From: Halobacillus salinus
Lineage (GTDB): Bacteria; Bacillota; Bacilli; Bacillales; Halobacillaceae
Length of the DNA stretch: 64,000 nucleotides
Reading direction: 5' to 3'
Assembly (NCBI RefSeq): GCF_004684905.1
Contig: NZ_SRJC01000001.1
Span: 1,901,001-1,965,000 of the forward strand
The position numbers were made by a program, and so were the translations under genes. Below are positions 52,810-60,849 of this stretch, in pieces; the first letter of the stretch is position 1; every line of letters starts with the position of its first letter. Below the pieces are notes generated by a model. The model ran no database searches, had not been told where the DNA came from, and was given only the letters and a program-made list of their open reading frames with translations.

Positions 52810-53284
52810 ATTTGATTAAATTAGGAAATCCTTGCTGCCTCAGCGCTTCGAACAGAATGATGGATACAGTGTTCGCCAAGTTCAGCGATCTCACTTGATC
52901 CGTCATAGGCACACGCAGACATTTATCCTCCAGTCCTTCGAGCAGAGGCTTCGGAATCCCGTCACTCTCCCTCCCGAAAACGAACAATAAATCCTCATCT
53001 GTCGAGCTGAATTCAAAATCTGCATACGATTTAGTGCCGAAGTTCTCAATATAATAAAAGTCACCCTCAGGGTACTTCTCATACAGTTCTTGGATGGAAT
53101 CATAATAATGAATCGTCACATCGTGCCAGTAATCAAGCCCTGCACGTCGCAGCATCTTATCATCTGTCGAAAATCCTAATGGCCGGATCAAGTGGAGTTC
53201 TGAATCCGTAGCTAAACAAGTCCTTGCAATGTTTCCCGTGTTAGCTGGGATCTCTGGTTGGAATAATACGATATGATTTGGCAT
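52808..53284 (-). CDS. trmL: tRNA (cytidine/uridine-34 2'-O)-methyltransferase TrmL
   Basis: SPOUT-class methyltransferase of 158 residues that methylates the wobble base of some leucine tRNAs with S-adenosylmethionine. Motifs PEIPANTGNIARTCLAT, FGRESDGIP and RSLNLANTVSIILFEALRQ form the trefoil-knot site. It is transcribed alone. Confidence 0.95.
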   Translation of the reverse strand: MPNHIVLFQPEIPANTGNIARTCLATDSELHLIRPLGFSTDDKMLRRAGLDYWHDVTIHYYDSIQELYEKYPEGDFYYIENFGTKSYADFEFSSTDEDLLFVFGRESDGIPKPLLEGLEDKCLRVPMTDQVRSLNLANTVSIILFEALRQQGFPNLIK

Positions 53285-53334
53285 CTTTTCACCTCAGTCT
53301 AGTCTTTGTCAACTAGGCTATTATATCATACCCT

Positions 53335-54195
53335 TCAACCATCGATATGAAAGAACTTGTATTTGATGTTCGGGGTGTAAGCAGTCGAATCTTCATACGC
53401 CCAGTAGCGCTGCCGACTGTTGGAGGTATGAGCATTGACAAGCGGCATCCCGTTTGCATCTTTTTTCACGACAATCGTGTTATGGTTGTAACGACCATCC
53501 CCTTCAAAATCATAACAAATAACATCCCCAAGAGAGAGTTGATCTGCCGATGATTTCTCAACAGCCGTCAAACCTTTTCTCGATCCACTGAGATACCAGC
53601 GTAGCGAATTGGCAACAGCCCAGCTATAGCTCCATGTTTTACTTCCATACCACCAGCCTTTTGACCGGTTCGGCTGTCCCCACATCGGAGCCCCTCCTGC
53701 ACGTAGGCACTGGGAGATGTAATTCGTGCAATCGACATCGAAATGACGGTACGCTGGATTATAACTGTTCCACCATCGCTCTGCATAACGGACCGCTTCG
53801 CGACGATTGTACGTGAAAGCACGGTTGAACTCATCCTTCTCTACGAAAGCAGATGTCACCCGCTCCGCTTCACTGGAACCTGTTTCCGTTTCCATCTCAT
53901 GCTTGACCCATTTCTCCCCATCAAACCAAACAATACCTTTATAAGTTCCTTCTTCTAAATAAAAATGCTGGCCCTCTTTCAACAAAATACTGATTCCAAT
54001 ACCATAATACAAGATTGTAGATTCATCATAAGACTGCCGGTGGTACGGCTGCAGATGAAACGTCACACGTTGAATATCCTTTCCACGTTCCTCCAGTCCC
54101 ACGACTTTATGATGTAACCAAGCTTCCTCTTGTTGATCCGTCAACCGATCCATAATCCCTTCCCAATATCGTTGCAGCTGATTGATATGACTCAC
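53335..54195 (-). CDS. Amidase_6 (papain-like) domain protein, YhbB-like
   Basis: Putative cysteine amidase, 286 residues from GTG 54195 (GAGGGGG upstream; frame open to 54216). An N-terminal region of about 120 residues is followed by the Amidase_6 domain: YNRREAVRYAERWWNSYNP, the nucleophile Cys in DCTNYISQCLRAGG, and a histidine site in NAHTSNSRQRYW. Relatives such as B. subtilis YhbB are linked to sporulation. There is no signal peptide, so it may act inside the mother cell or be a coat protein. Confidence 0.8.
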   Translation of the reverse strand: MSHINQLQRYWEGIMDRLTDQQEEAWLHHKVVGLEERGKDIQRVTFHLQPYHRQSYDESTILYYGIGISILLKEGQHFYLEEGTYKGIVWFDGEKWVKHEMETETGSSEAERVTSAFVEKDEFNRAFTYNRREAVRYAERWWNSYNPAYRHFDVDCTNYISQCLRAGGAPMWGQPNRSKGWWYGSKTWSYSWAVANSLRWYLSGSRKGLTAVEKSSADQLSLGDVICYDFEGDGRYNHNTIVVKKDANGMPLVNAHTSNSRQRYWAYEDSTAYTPNIKYKFFHIDG

Positions 54196-54243
54196 GGCTC
54201 TTCCCCCTCTTTTCATCGTATGACGGAAAGGGAAAAACCATAC

Positions 54244-54278
54244 AAAAAAACCGCAGTCCCGACTAGGACATGCGGTTA
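54244..54278 (-). terminator. Terminator after ogt
   Basis: The stem AACCGC-TCC / GGA-GCGGTT with seven T on the minus strand overlaps the ogt stop. Confidence 0.78.
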
Positions 54279-54824
54279 TGAGAATGGTGCTGCAGTCAAT
54301 GACTTACTTTCAAAGTCTAATAGTTGTTGTTTCTTATCTAATCCCCCGGCATAGCCGACTAATTTACCATTACTCCCGATGACACGATGGCATGGTACGA
54401 CAATGGAAAATGGGTTTTTATTGATGGCTCCACCTACAGCTCTGATTGCTTTAGGGCTGCGCATAGCAGTCGCAATATCCTTGTAAGTGCGGGTCTCACC
54501 GAACGGAATGTCATGAAGAAGCGTTCTCCATGTCTTTCTCTGGAATTCGGTACCGTAGCAATTCAAAGGGATACTGAACTCACTTCGTTTACCATCGAAG
54601 TAATCTAATAGTTCATTCTTGGTCTGGCTTACATAAGTCTGTTCAGGATCGTAAACCAGTTCCCCTTTTAACATGTGCTTTCTCATCCATGATTGAAACG
54701 AAGCAAGGCGGTCTTCGTACGTGCCAAAATCGATGCGACATACTCCTGTTTCATTAGCTAGTACGGTCATTGGTCCTAAAGGAGTCTCAAACGTGTCATA
54801 GTACATAAAAGACCGATGATTCAT
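54276..54824 (-). CDS. ogt: Methylated-DNA-protein-cysteine methyltransferase
   Basis: DNA repair protein that takes methyl groups from O6-methylguanine onto its own cysteine, 182 residues from ATG 54824 (AAGGGG upstream; a TTG at 54830 is less likely). The active site PCHRV contains Cys at about 145, and the helix-turn-helix arginine finger lies in SPKAIRAVGGA. It is a standalone Ogt without an Ada domain. Confidence 0.93.
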   Translation of the reverse strand: MNHRSFMYYDTFETPLGPMTVLANETGVCRIDFGTYEDRLASFQSWMRKHMLKGELVYDPEQTYVSQTKNELLDYFDGKRSEFSIPLNCYGTEFQRKTWRTLLHDIPFGETRTYKDIATAMRSPKAIRAVGGAINKNPFSIVVPCHRVIGSNGKLVGYAGGLDKKQQLLDFESKSLTAAPFS

Positions 54825-54880
54825 AAACAACCCCTTCTCTACACATTCTTAGATTCTATTAGTAGATGCTGAATTTAGAG

Positions 54881-56014
54881 CTACTGTAACTCAAATTCAA
54901 GCCCTTTTTCCATTTCTACGATGACTTTCGAATCTTCTTCTTTGATGATAGCATCTTTTATTGCTTTATAACAGTCCTCATTACCAATTTTTCCAAGCGA
55001 ATAGGCAGCCGTACCACGGATTACAGGACGCGGGTCTTCGTTCATTAAACGAATCAACTCGTCCACTGCTGTTTCATCTTTGTAATGACCAAGCGCAAGA
55101 ATTGCATTTCGCTGTATCGGTTTTTTACCACGCCATGACCCAGAGATAGGGCCGAATGTTTCTTTGAATTGCCGATTTGAGATGGATAATAAAGGAATAA
55201 GTTTCGGCTTTACCACTTCAGGATCCGGTTCGAACTCTTCGTGTAAGTGGAAATCTTTTTTTCGGTTTTTAGGACAGACGGTTTGACACGTATCACACCC
55301 GTATAACCGGTTCCCAATTTTCGTCCTGAATTCATCTGGTAGAAAGTCTTTCGTTTGTGTAAGAAAAGCAATGCATCGCTGTGCATTCAACTGCCCACCT
55401 TGCACTAGCGCTCCGGTCGGACAGGCATCTACGCAAATATTGCAGTCCCCACAACTGTCATCTACTGGCTCGTCTGGTGGAAAAGGAATGTTCGTAACAA
55501 TCTCTCCCAAATATACATACGAACCGAATTCCGGGGTGATAATCGCACAATTCTTACCGCTGAATCCGATACCCGCACGTTCTGCTACGGCACGGTCTGA
55601 TAATTCACCAGTATCGACCATCGACTTCAGCTCTACTTCTGGAAAGTGTTCTTGCAAATAGGCACCGAGCTTGTTCAGGCGATCCCTAAGCACATCATGG
55701 TAATCGCGTCCCCAAGATGCTCTTGCAAAGATGCCTCGGCGTTCGCCCTTCTTACTTTTCGGTGCGTCTTTCATTTTGGAAGGATAAGCTAGGGCGATGG
55801 AGATAATCGATTGGGAACCAGGTAACAAACGGCTCGGCTCGGTACGCTCTTCCACCGTCCCTTTTTCAAAGCCTGATTGATAGCTGTTTTCCTGCTGACG
55901 GATCAATCGCCCTTTCAGTTCGCTGAACACATCAGCAGAGGCGAAACCGATCTTGTCGATGCCGATCTCTTTACTATAGGCGATGACCTCTTCTTTGAAA
56001 TCATGATAATTCAC
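54881..56014 (-). CDS. queG: Epoxyqueuosine reductase QueG
   Basis: Cobalamin-dependent Fe-S enzyme for the last step of queuosine tRNA modification, 377 residues. The catalytic Asp134 (VDTGELSDRAVAERAG) is present. Two [4Fe-4S] sites are formed by Cys188, 191, 194 and Cys247, and by Cys198, 214, 240 and 243. A HEAT-like C-terminal domain (about 295-370) completes it. The GTG start follows AAAGGAGG, 16 bases after the ABC-ATPase gene. Confidence 0.95.
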   Translation of the reverse strand: MNYHDFKEEVIAYSKEIGIDKIGFASADVFSELKGRLIRQQENSYQSGFEKGTVEERTEPSRLLPGSQSIISIALAYPSKMKDAPKSKKGERRGIFARASWGRDYHDVLRDRLNKLGAYLQEHFPEVELKSMVDTGELSDRAVAERAGIGFSGKNCAIITPEFGSYVYLGEIVTNIPFPPDEPVDDSCGDCNICVDACPTGALVQGGQLNAQRCIAFLTQTKDFLPDEFRTKIGNRLYGCDTCQTVCPKNRKKDFHLHEEFEPDPEVVKPKLIPLLSISNRQFKETFGPISGSWRGKKPIQRNAILALGHYKDETAVDELIRLMNEDPRPVIRGTAAYSLGKIGNEDCYKAIKDAIIKEEDSKVIVEMEKGLEFELQ

Positions 56015-56030
56015 CCTGACAACCTCCTTT

Positions 56031-57740
56031 CTATCGTAAATCTTTCACTTTCGCTGTTCGGATTCTATTAAGTGTTGCTGCAATTTCAAATCGACGAGGG
56101 CGCGCTAAGTCACCAGGGTGTTGGTTTTGGAAAGGAGCAAATGCCGCGAGTCCTTGCTCATCTAATTGGTTTTCAATGTCGTCCAATAGTTCAGAAAGCG
56201 ACTGCTGCTTCTTCAACTTGCCTTTTTTATCTAAGTGACTGATCAAGTCCGCAATGAAGCGTGTTTGCGAAGCATCAACAAGCTGCTCTACGTTAGCCAG
56301 ATCAATTTCCGTCCGCCCCATTAAAATCAACGTTTGTCCTTTCGCCTGCACCTTCTCTTTCTTCCCTTTTCTAGTCTGTAAACTATCCGGAAGGAAGGAA
56401 CGCTTAGGTAATGCCCCAAAGGATGAGTCTATGGATTCACTACGGTGTGTAGGATATTTGCTGGCAATGTTCTTCGCTTTACTTGTGACATTATAAGGAA
56501 GGTACTGGTCCATCGTGATCACATCATCCGCGACGTGAAAATAGTCGCCAGATCCACCCATGACCATAATCGTCGATACACCTAATTCATCATTCATTTG
56601 CTTAATTTTATCAATAAATGGCGTAATAGGTTCTTTCTCTTTCACTACAAGCTCCTGCATACGCTCATCTCGAATCATAAAGTTCGTCGCACTCGTGTCC
56701 TCATCAATGAGTAACGTACTTGCTTCCGCTTCAAGTGCCTCTATTACATTTGCGGCCTGCGACGTACTGCCACTTGCATTTTCCGTTGAAAAAGTAGTGG
56801 TGTCCGTTCCATGTGGAAGGTTTTTGATGAATGGTGAGATGTCGACTGTAGACACTTGTCGTCCGTCTTCCGCCCTCACTTTGACAGCAGAAGAATCGGT
56901 CAGGACATACTCTCTTCCGTCCCCTTTAATATGAGGATACACGCCACGCTCCATTGCGTTCAAGAGGGTACTTTTACCATGGTATCCTCCACCGACAATC
57001 AAGACGATGCCCTTCTTAAGTGCCATCCCGGTAAGCGGTTCTTCTCGATGTGGAATCGAAAAGGCAACACGGTTCTGCTCTGGACTCTCAAAAGGTACGG
57101 CCTTCTTCATCGGGCGATCACTGATGCCGCTTGCGCGAGGTAGAATCGAACCATCGGCAACAAATGAAATCCAGTCGTTCTTCTCCATCTCTTCATAAAT
57201 CGCATCATGTTGGTCGGCTAATTGACTCGCCGCTTCAAGCTCCTTATCCTGAATGGAAAAGATGGATTGCTTCAGAAGCTCCGGAATGACCGTGAAGAAT
57301 AACTTTTCAGCCTGTTTTCCATTAATACGGCGTCCGTTAGCTGGCAAACCGACGGTCAAGCAGATGGTTGTTCCCTTTTCGTCAAAGCTGACAGCCGTAC
57401 GGTCTAATATCTCCTGCCCTGGCTGGTCAACCATTACCATTCCACTTTTCCCGGATCCTTTTATAAAGGTATCATTATTACGAATGGCCTTGGCGACTTC
57501 TCTCGTCATCCGATCTTCCGTGTAAGTCTTACGTCTCCCCGTTTCCAACCAACTACTTGAAATACTTCGTTGTTTCGAAGGGACATGCACACGAATTTTA
57601 GAAGGTGCCGCAAATGGATCTCCTTGCACGTAATCAATGTGTAAAGTGAATGCTTGAAAACGGTACGTTCCTTGAATCTGCTTGTACCCTTTATAACTCT
57701 TTCCATCAATTTGTTTAAGTTGTTGCTGCAATTTTTCCAT
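56031..57740 (-). CDS. ABC-class predicted ATPase (PF09818-like)
   Basis: P-loop ATPase of 569 residues with no membrane part. Walker A GGGYHGKSTLLNAM lies in the middle and Walker B/active acid in TLLIDEDTSATNFMIRD. The family is widespread in bacteria and its job is unknown. The N-terminal region (about 1-200) holds the family-specific domain. It lies 16 bases before queG, so a functional link to tRNA modification is possible but unproven. Confidence 0.85.
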   Translation of the reverse strand: MEKLQQQLKQIDGKSYKGYKQIQGTYRFQAFTLHIDYVQGDPFAAPSKIRVHVPSKQRSISSSWLETGRRKTYTEDRMTREVAKAIRNNDTFIKGSGKSGMVMVDQPGQEILDRTAVSFDEKGTTICLTVGLPANGRRINGKQAEKLFFTVIPELLKQSIFSIQDKELEAASQLADQHDAIYEEMEKNDWISFVADGSILPRASGISDRPMKKAVPFESPEQNRVAFSIPHREEPLTGMALKKGIVLIVGGGYHGKSTLLNAMERGVYPHIKGDGREYVLTDSSAVKVRAEDGRQVSTVDISPFIKNLPHGTDTTTFSTENASGSTSQAANVIEALEAEASTLLIDEDTSATNFMIRDERMQELVVKEKEPITPFIDKIKQMNDELGVSTIMVMGGSGDYFHVADDVITMDQYLPYNVTSKAKNIASKYPTHRSESIDSSFGALPKRSFLPDSLQTRKGKKEKVQAKGQTLILMGRTEIDLANVEQLVDASQTRFIADLISHLDKKGKLKKQQSLSELLDDIENQLDEQGLAAFAPFQNQHPGDLARPRRFEIAATLNRIRTAKVKDLR

Positions 57741-57794
57741 CCTATAGCCTCCCTAGTAAAATGATCTATGTAGAGGTTTAACCTAATTCCATGA

Positions 57795-57842
57795 ATAAAA
57801 AACGCAATGCTTCGTTACCCATTTAACGAAACACTGCGTTTG
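57795..57842 (-). terminator. Terminator of the tRNA-Gly transcript
   Basis: A long stem (AAACGCA-TG-TTCGTTA and complement) with six T on the minus strand lies 48 bases after the tRNA. Confidence 0.9.
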
Positions 57843-57889
57843 TCACATAGTATAAAATAAGTACGTGTCACCTACATGAGGTGACAAAG

Positions 57890-57960
57890 AGCGGGTGAAG
57901 GGAATCGAACCCTCATCATCAGCTTGGAAGGCTGAGGTTTTACCACTAAACTACACCCGC
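57890..57960 (-). tRNA. tRNA-Gly (anticodon TCC)
   Basis: A complete cloverleaf: acceptor GCGGGTG / CACCCGC, D-arm GTTTAGTGGTAAAAC, anticodon arm TCAGC-CTTCCAA-GCTGA giving anticodon TCC, and T-arm with TTCGATT. CCA is not encoded. A hairpin (57867-57886) follows, then the terminator. Confidence 0.97.
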
Positions 57961-58076
57961 ACGTTAATAAAGAACGTTTACCAATGTTTGGTTGATGTCC
58001 AACCATGCCTCTTCCTCTGCAAGATTATTCAAGGAAGTTAATCCGTCGAGGCAACTCGTAGCAAATTCGGATGAAG

Positions 58077-58117
58077 ATCAGCTCGTGGCTGAGGTTTTAC
58101 CACTAAACTACACCCGC
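58077..58117 (-). pseudogene. Truncated tRNA-Gly copy
   Basis: The first 31 bases are identical to the neighbouring tRNA-Gly (58087-58117 equals 57930-57960). The anticodon loop is changed and two bases shorter (ACG in place of TTCCA), then the 3' side diverges after GCTGAT. No T-arm or acceptor partner follows, so it cannot form a tRNA. It lies upstream of the real tRNA in the same transcript. Confidence 0.85.
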
Positions 58118-58183
58118 ATGTAAAAGATTAGAAGATTTGTTACGATTAGTTGTCTGACAACCAACGTCTTTGCTACATTTGTT

Positions 58184-58212
58184 ATTATAACAATCGAATT
58201 TTGGGGATGCAA
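58184..58212 (-). promoter_or_regulatory. Promoter of the tRNA-Gly transcript
   Basis: Minus-strand TTGCAT (58207-58212) and TATAAT (58184-58189) are 17 bases apart, upstream of the truncated copy. The transcript would carry about 215 bases of leader before the intact tRNA, including hairpins near 58151-58168 and 57983-58005. Confidence 0.75.
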
Positions 58213-58315
58213 CAAGAAATTTACGATTTTTTGTCGAAAAGTTAATTCTCTATTAATATTCGAAGTTGGCAATCTTTCGTTTCCTCTATTATACCCGCTC
58301 GCAACTAGTTTTATA

Positions 58316-58347
58316 CCAAAAAAAGCCGCCCTAATGGACGGCTTTTT
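58316..58347 (-). terminator. Terminator after the 150-aa protein gene
   Basis: The stem AAAAGCCG / CGGCTTTT with a T run on the minus strand lies just before the stop at 58351. Confidence 0.85.
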
Positions 58348-58350
58348 GTA

Positions 58351-58803
58351 TTATAGGATCACCGTGCTTTTTAAAGCAGCAATTAAACGCTCGAACTCTT
58401 CATTTACTTGGCGGAGCACTTCAGGGTCTTTGTAACTCTTATCTTGAGTAATAGATAGGCTTGGCTCAATGAGCAACGTCCTTGCACCCATGAACTCGAT
58501 CTCCAGTTTTTTCGGAGGAGTATTCTCTGTCAGGCTGTAGTCTACGAACCATTCTTTCATGGAAATAATCCGGTCGATGAACAACGTTTCCTTCGTAACA
58601 GCCATGTCAGACGTAATCCCAAGAACAGATAATGTACGGTCGTTCCGGTTTACAATGAATAACTGATACACATCTGGAGTAAGCACTTCTAAAGAGCAGA
58701 AGTTATCCGATTCAAATACATCTTCCGTAAACTCCAACACGGCAGCTGTTCTCAAATTTTCCAGAGTTGATGAGCTTAACCTTTCTTTCAGCGTAATGGA
58801 CAC
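58351..58803 (-). CDS. Conserved-looking cytosolic protein, unknown
   Basis: Not recognised. Protein of 150 residues, acidic, mixed alpha/beta, without membrane segments. A helical N-terminus and a C-terminal helix (about 125-148) flank strands such as YQLFIVNRND and KKLEIEFMGARTLLIE. The GTG start follows AAGGAGG. It is transcribed alone and ends at a terminator. Confidence 0.75.
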   Translation of the reverse strand: MSITLKERLSSSTLENLRTAAVLEFTEDVFESDNFCSLEVLTPDVYQLFIVNRNDRTLSVLGITSDMAVTKETLFIDRIISMKEWFVDYSLTENTPPKKLEIEFMGARTLLIEPSLSITQDKSYKDPEVLRQVNEEFERLIAALKSTVIL

Positions 58804-58978
58804 TGAACATTCCTCCTTAATTGGTTTCAGAGGTAATGTGCCCGGAATATGTGGACTGAAAACTTATTTCATCCAAATTAAACAAATATTACCATAATGT
58901 TTTTTTACAAGGGTTCATACGTCTGAATTCCTCGACAGAAACACAAAAAAATTGCTAAGAGAATGGTCATATATCACC

Positions 58979-59404
58979 TCATGTACTATATACGGCTATA
59001 GACCAGACAATGCTAGCAACAAAATAAAAAAGTGTTGCGATGGAAAATGGGTTGAGTGAAAACCGGAACAATTGTACGGAGTAAACGGTCTTGCCATCTC
59101 CAAATACTTTGTTGTCCACGTTAGCGTACTTATTACCAAGCCACTCATTAAACTGCATGAACCAAACGAGTATGAACATAAGGAAGCCAATCGTGAAGTG
59201 TGCTTCTATAAAATCCCAATCCAACCGTTCTGCTAAAATCCAAGATAGGAGAACTTCTATCAAGAGCGTCCCTCCAATAAGGAAAGACACAATCACTTTT
59301 TTAGAAAGATGACGGAAAATATGCGCCTCTACAAAACCGAGCACTTTATTCAATACAAATGGTACTCCGAAGAGGAACAAAATGGTGAACAGTAAGGAAA
59401 CCAA
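58979..59404 (-). CDS. Four-helix membrane protein, unknown
   Basis: Not recognised. Protein of 141 residues with four predicted membrane segments and charged loops (HIFRHLSKK; NEWLGNKYANVDNKVFGDG). The only start in frame near the beginning is TTG at 59404, which lies about 20 bases after the nearest ribosome site (AAAGGAGGG); the true start is uncertain. No terminator is visible after the stop. Confidence 0.65.
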   Translation of the reverse strand: MVSLLFTILFLFGVPFVLNKVLGFVEAHIFRHLSKKVIVSFLIGGTLLIEVLLSWILAERLDWDFIEAHFTIGFLMFILVWFMQFNEWLGNKYANVDNKVFGDGKTVYSVQLFRFSLNPFSIATLFYFVASIVWSIAVYST

Positions 59405-59493
59405 AAAATCGTTGAAGACGGATCCCTCCTTTATCCAATTCTTATTGTCCCGTTAAATCTACCATATTATGGATCATAATTACACTTGAAGAT

Positions 59494-59525
59494 AAAAAAA
59501 GAAGGGCGTAAACCGCCCTCCTTTC
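59494..59525 (-). terminator. Terminator after the TraB-family gene
   Basis: The stem AAAGNAGGGCG / CGCCCTNCTTT with a seven-T run on the minus strand follows the stop. Confidence 0.85.
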
Positions 59526-59531
59526 CTAAAT

Positions 59532-60701
59532 TTATAGGTTTTCAAAAAATAGCCGTATGACGTCCGCTCCGCCTATGAACGTTCCGAGTGAGCTCCCGAC
59601 ATTCGCTAGAACAACAACAAGCAGAATACGAGTCACTTTATTATTCCAGAAACCTTTCACCGACGTGACATCCTCAGACAGGTTCTCAAAGTCAGAGACG
59701 TTTGGACGACGGAAATACGCTTGAACAAACCCGGCGATCCATCCTGCTGCAACCAAAGGGTTCAGCGAAGTAATCGGAGCCGCTATAAAGGCTGTCAAAA
59801 TCGCTAACGGGTGGGCAAGCGCTGCCGCTGTACCGATAGCTGAAAAGGTTCCGTTCCAAAGCACCCAGCTTAAGGACTGTTGTGCTCCTGCTTCAGGGTT
59901 TGCGATGAATGTATAGGCGATGATGGAAATGATCATTAGCGGAATCGCCCAAGCAATCACCTTCGGCCATTTCGACTTCGGTTTACGTTTTCTCAGTTCG
60001 TTTAAGTCATGATCTTCATGAATTTGCTTCGTGATACCGGGAACGTGGGCGGCTCCAAGAACAGCTACAACTTTATCCCCGGGAGCATCTTTGATTTTCT
60101 GAGCTAAGTATTGATCACGTTCATCAATCAACGGCTTCTTCAAAGTGGGAAAATGCTCGGTCATTTCTTGAAGCATTCCATTCAACATGTCTTGCGATTT
60201 CATTTTCTCCAGCTCTTCTTCTGAGATGGATTCATTACTGAAAATGCTGTAAACGATGGACGTCATCAGCTTCATCTTCCCAACGAATCCGATGTTAGAC
60301 CAAATGCGCGAGAATGTGATTTGGATATTTCGGTCAGCAAGAACAAGCTCGGCACCCAACTCATCGGCCGATTCGATTCCCTGAATCATCTCCTGACCTG
60401 GTTTGATACCAAACTGTTTTGCCATCCTTCTTTGGAAGGAAGATATGGCAAGGTTCATCAATAGAAGGGTTGCTTTTCTGTCTTTGATGACTTGGAAGAT
60501 ATCTGTGTTCTTCCACTGATCCCCTTCTTTAATCGATTTATAGCGCTGTTCATCCAGTTCTACACACACAGAATCCGGACGCTCGTCTTCTATTACTTGT
60601 TTCACCTGCTCGGCACTCTGTTTGGATACATGGGCTGTACCGATCAAGATCAATTCTTTATCATTCACTTGAATTCTTGTAATGTTCTCTTCTGCTGGCA
60701 T
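59532..60701 (-). CDS. TraB/PrgY-family membrane protein
   Basis: Protein of 389 residues. A cytosolic TraB domain (1-about 230) has two metal-like motifs, IGTAHVS near the start and LGAAHVPGI near 220. About four membrane segments follow (PLMIISIIAYTFIANP onward). In enterococci PrgY/TraB blocks self-pheromone; in bacilli the role is not known. No conjugation genes are nearby, so a housekeeping role is likelier. Confidence 0.88.
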   Translation of the reverse strand: MPAEENITRIQVNDKELILIGTAHVSKQSAEQVKQVIEDERPDSVCVELDEQRYKSIKEGDQWKNTDIFQVIKDRKATLLLMNLAISSFQRRMAKQFGIKPGQEMIQGIESADELGAELVLADRNIQITFSRIWSNIGFVGKMKLMTSIVYSIFSNESISEEELEKMKSQDMLNGMLQEMTEHFPTLKKPLIDERDQYLAQKIKDAPGDKVVAVLGAAHVPGITKQIHEDHDLNELRKRKPKSKWPKVIAWAIPLMIISIIAYTFIANPEAGAQQSLSWVLWNGTFSAIGTAAALAHPLAILTAFIAAPITSLNPLVAAGWIAGFVQAYFRRPNVSDFENLSEDVTSVKGFWNNKVTRILLVVVLANVGSSLGTFIGGADVIRLFFENL

Positions 60702-60812
60702 TGTAACCTTCCTTTACCATATGTACATTTTATCTTATTGTATCAAATATCCTTCCCCATGGATATTCGAAGCCCGCATAACATACTCGTTTAGTTTTGA
60801 TTAGAACCACAT

Positions 60813-60842
60813 AAAAAAGAGCCAGGATTTCTCCTGGCTTCT
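60813..60842 (-). terminator. Terminator after the sulfoquinovose-synthase-like gene
   Basis: The perfect stem AGCCAGGA / TCCTGGCT with a six-T run on the minus strand follows the stop. Confidence 0.9.
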
Positions 60843-60849
60843 ACTATTA

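Noticed and set aside
58077..58117. Second functional tRNA-Gly
   Set aside because: Anticodon loop altered and no T-arm or acceptor partner; only the 5' part matches.
59532..60701. Conjugation-linked pheromone shutdown protein
   Set aside because: The TraB-family match is real, but there are no conjugation or pheromone genes nearby, so that role is not supported.
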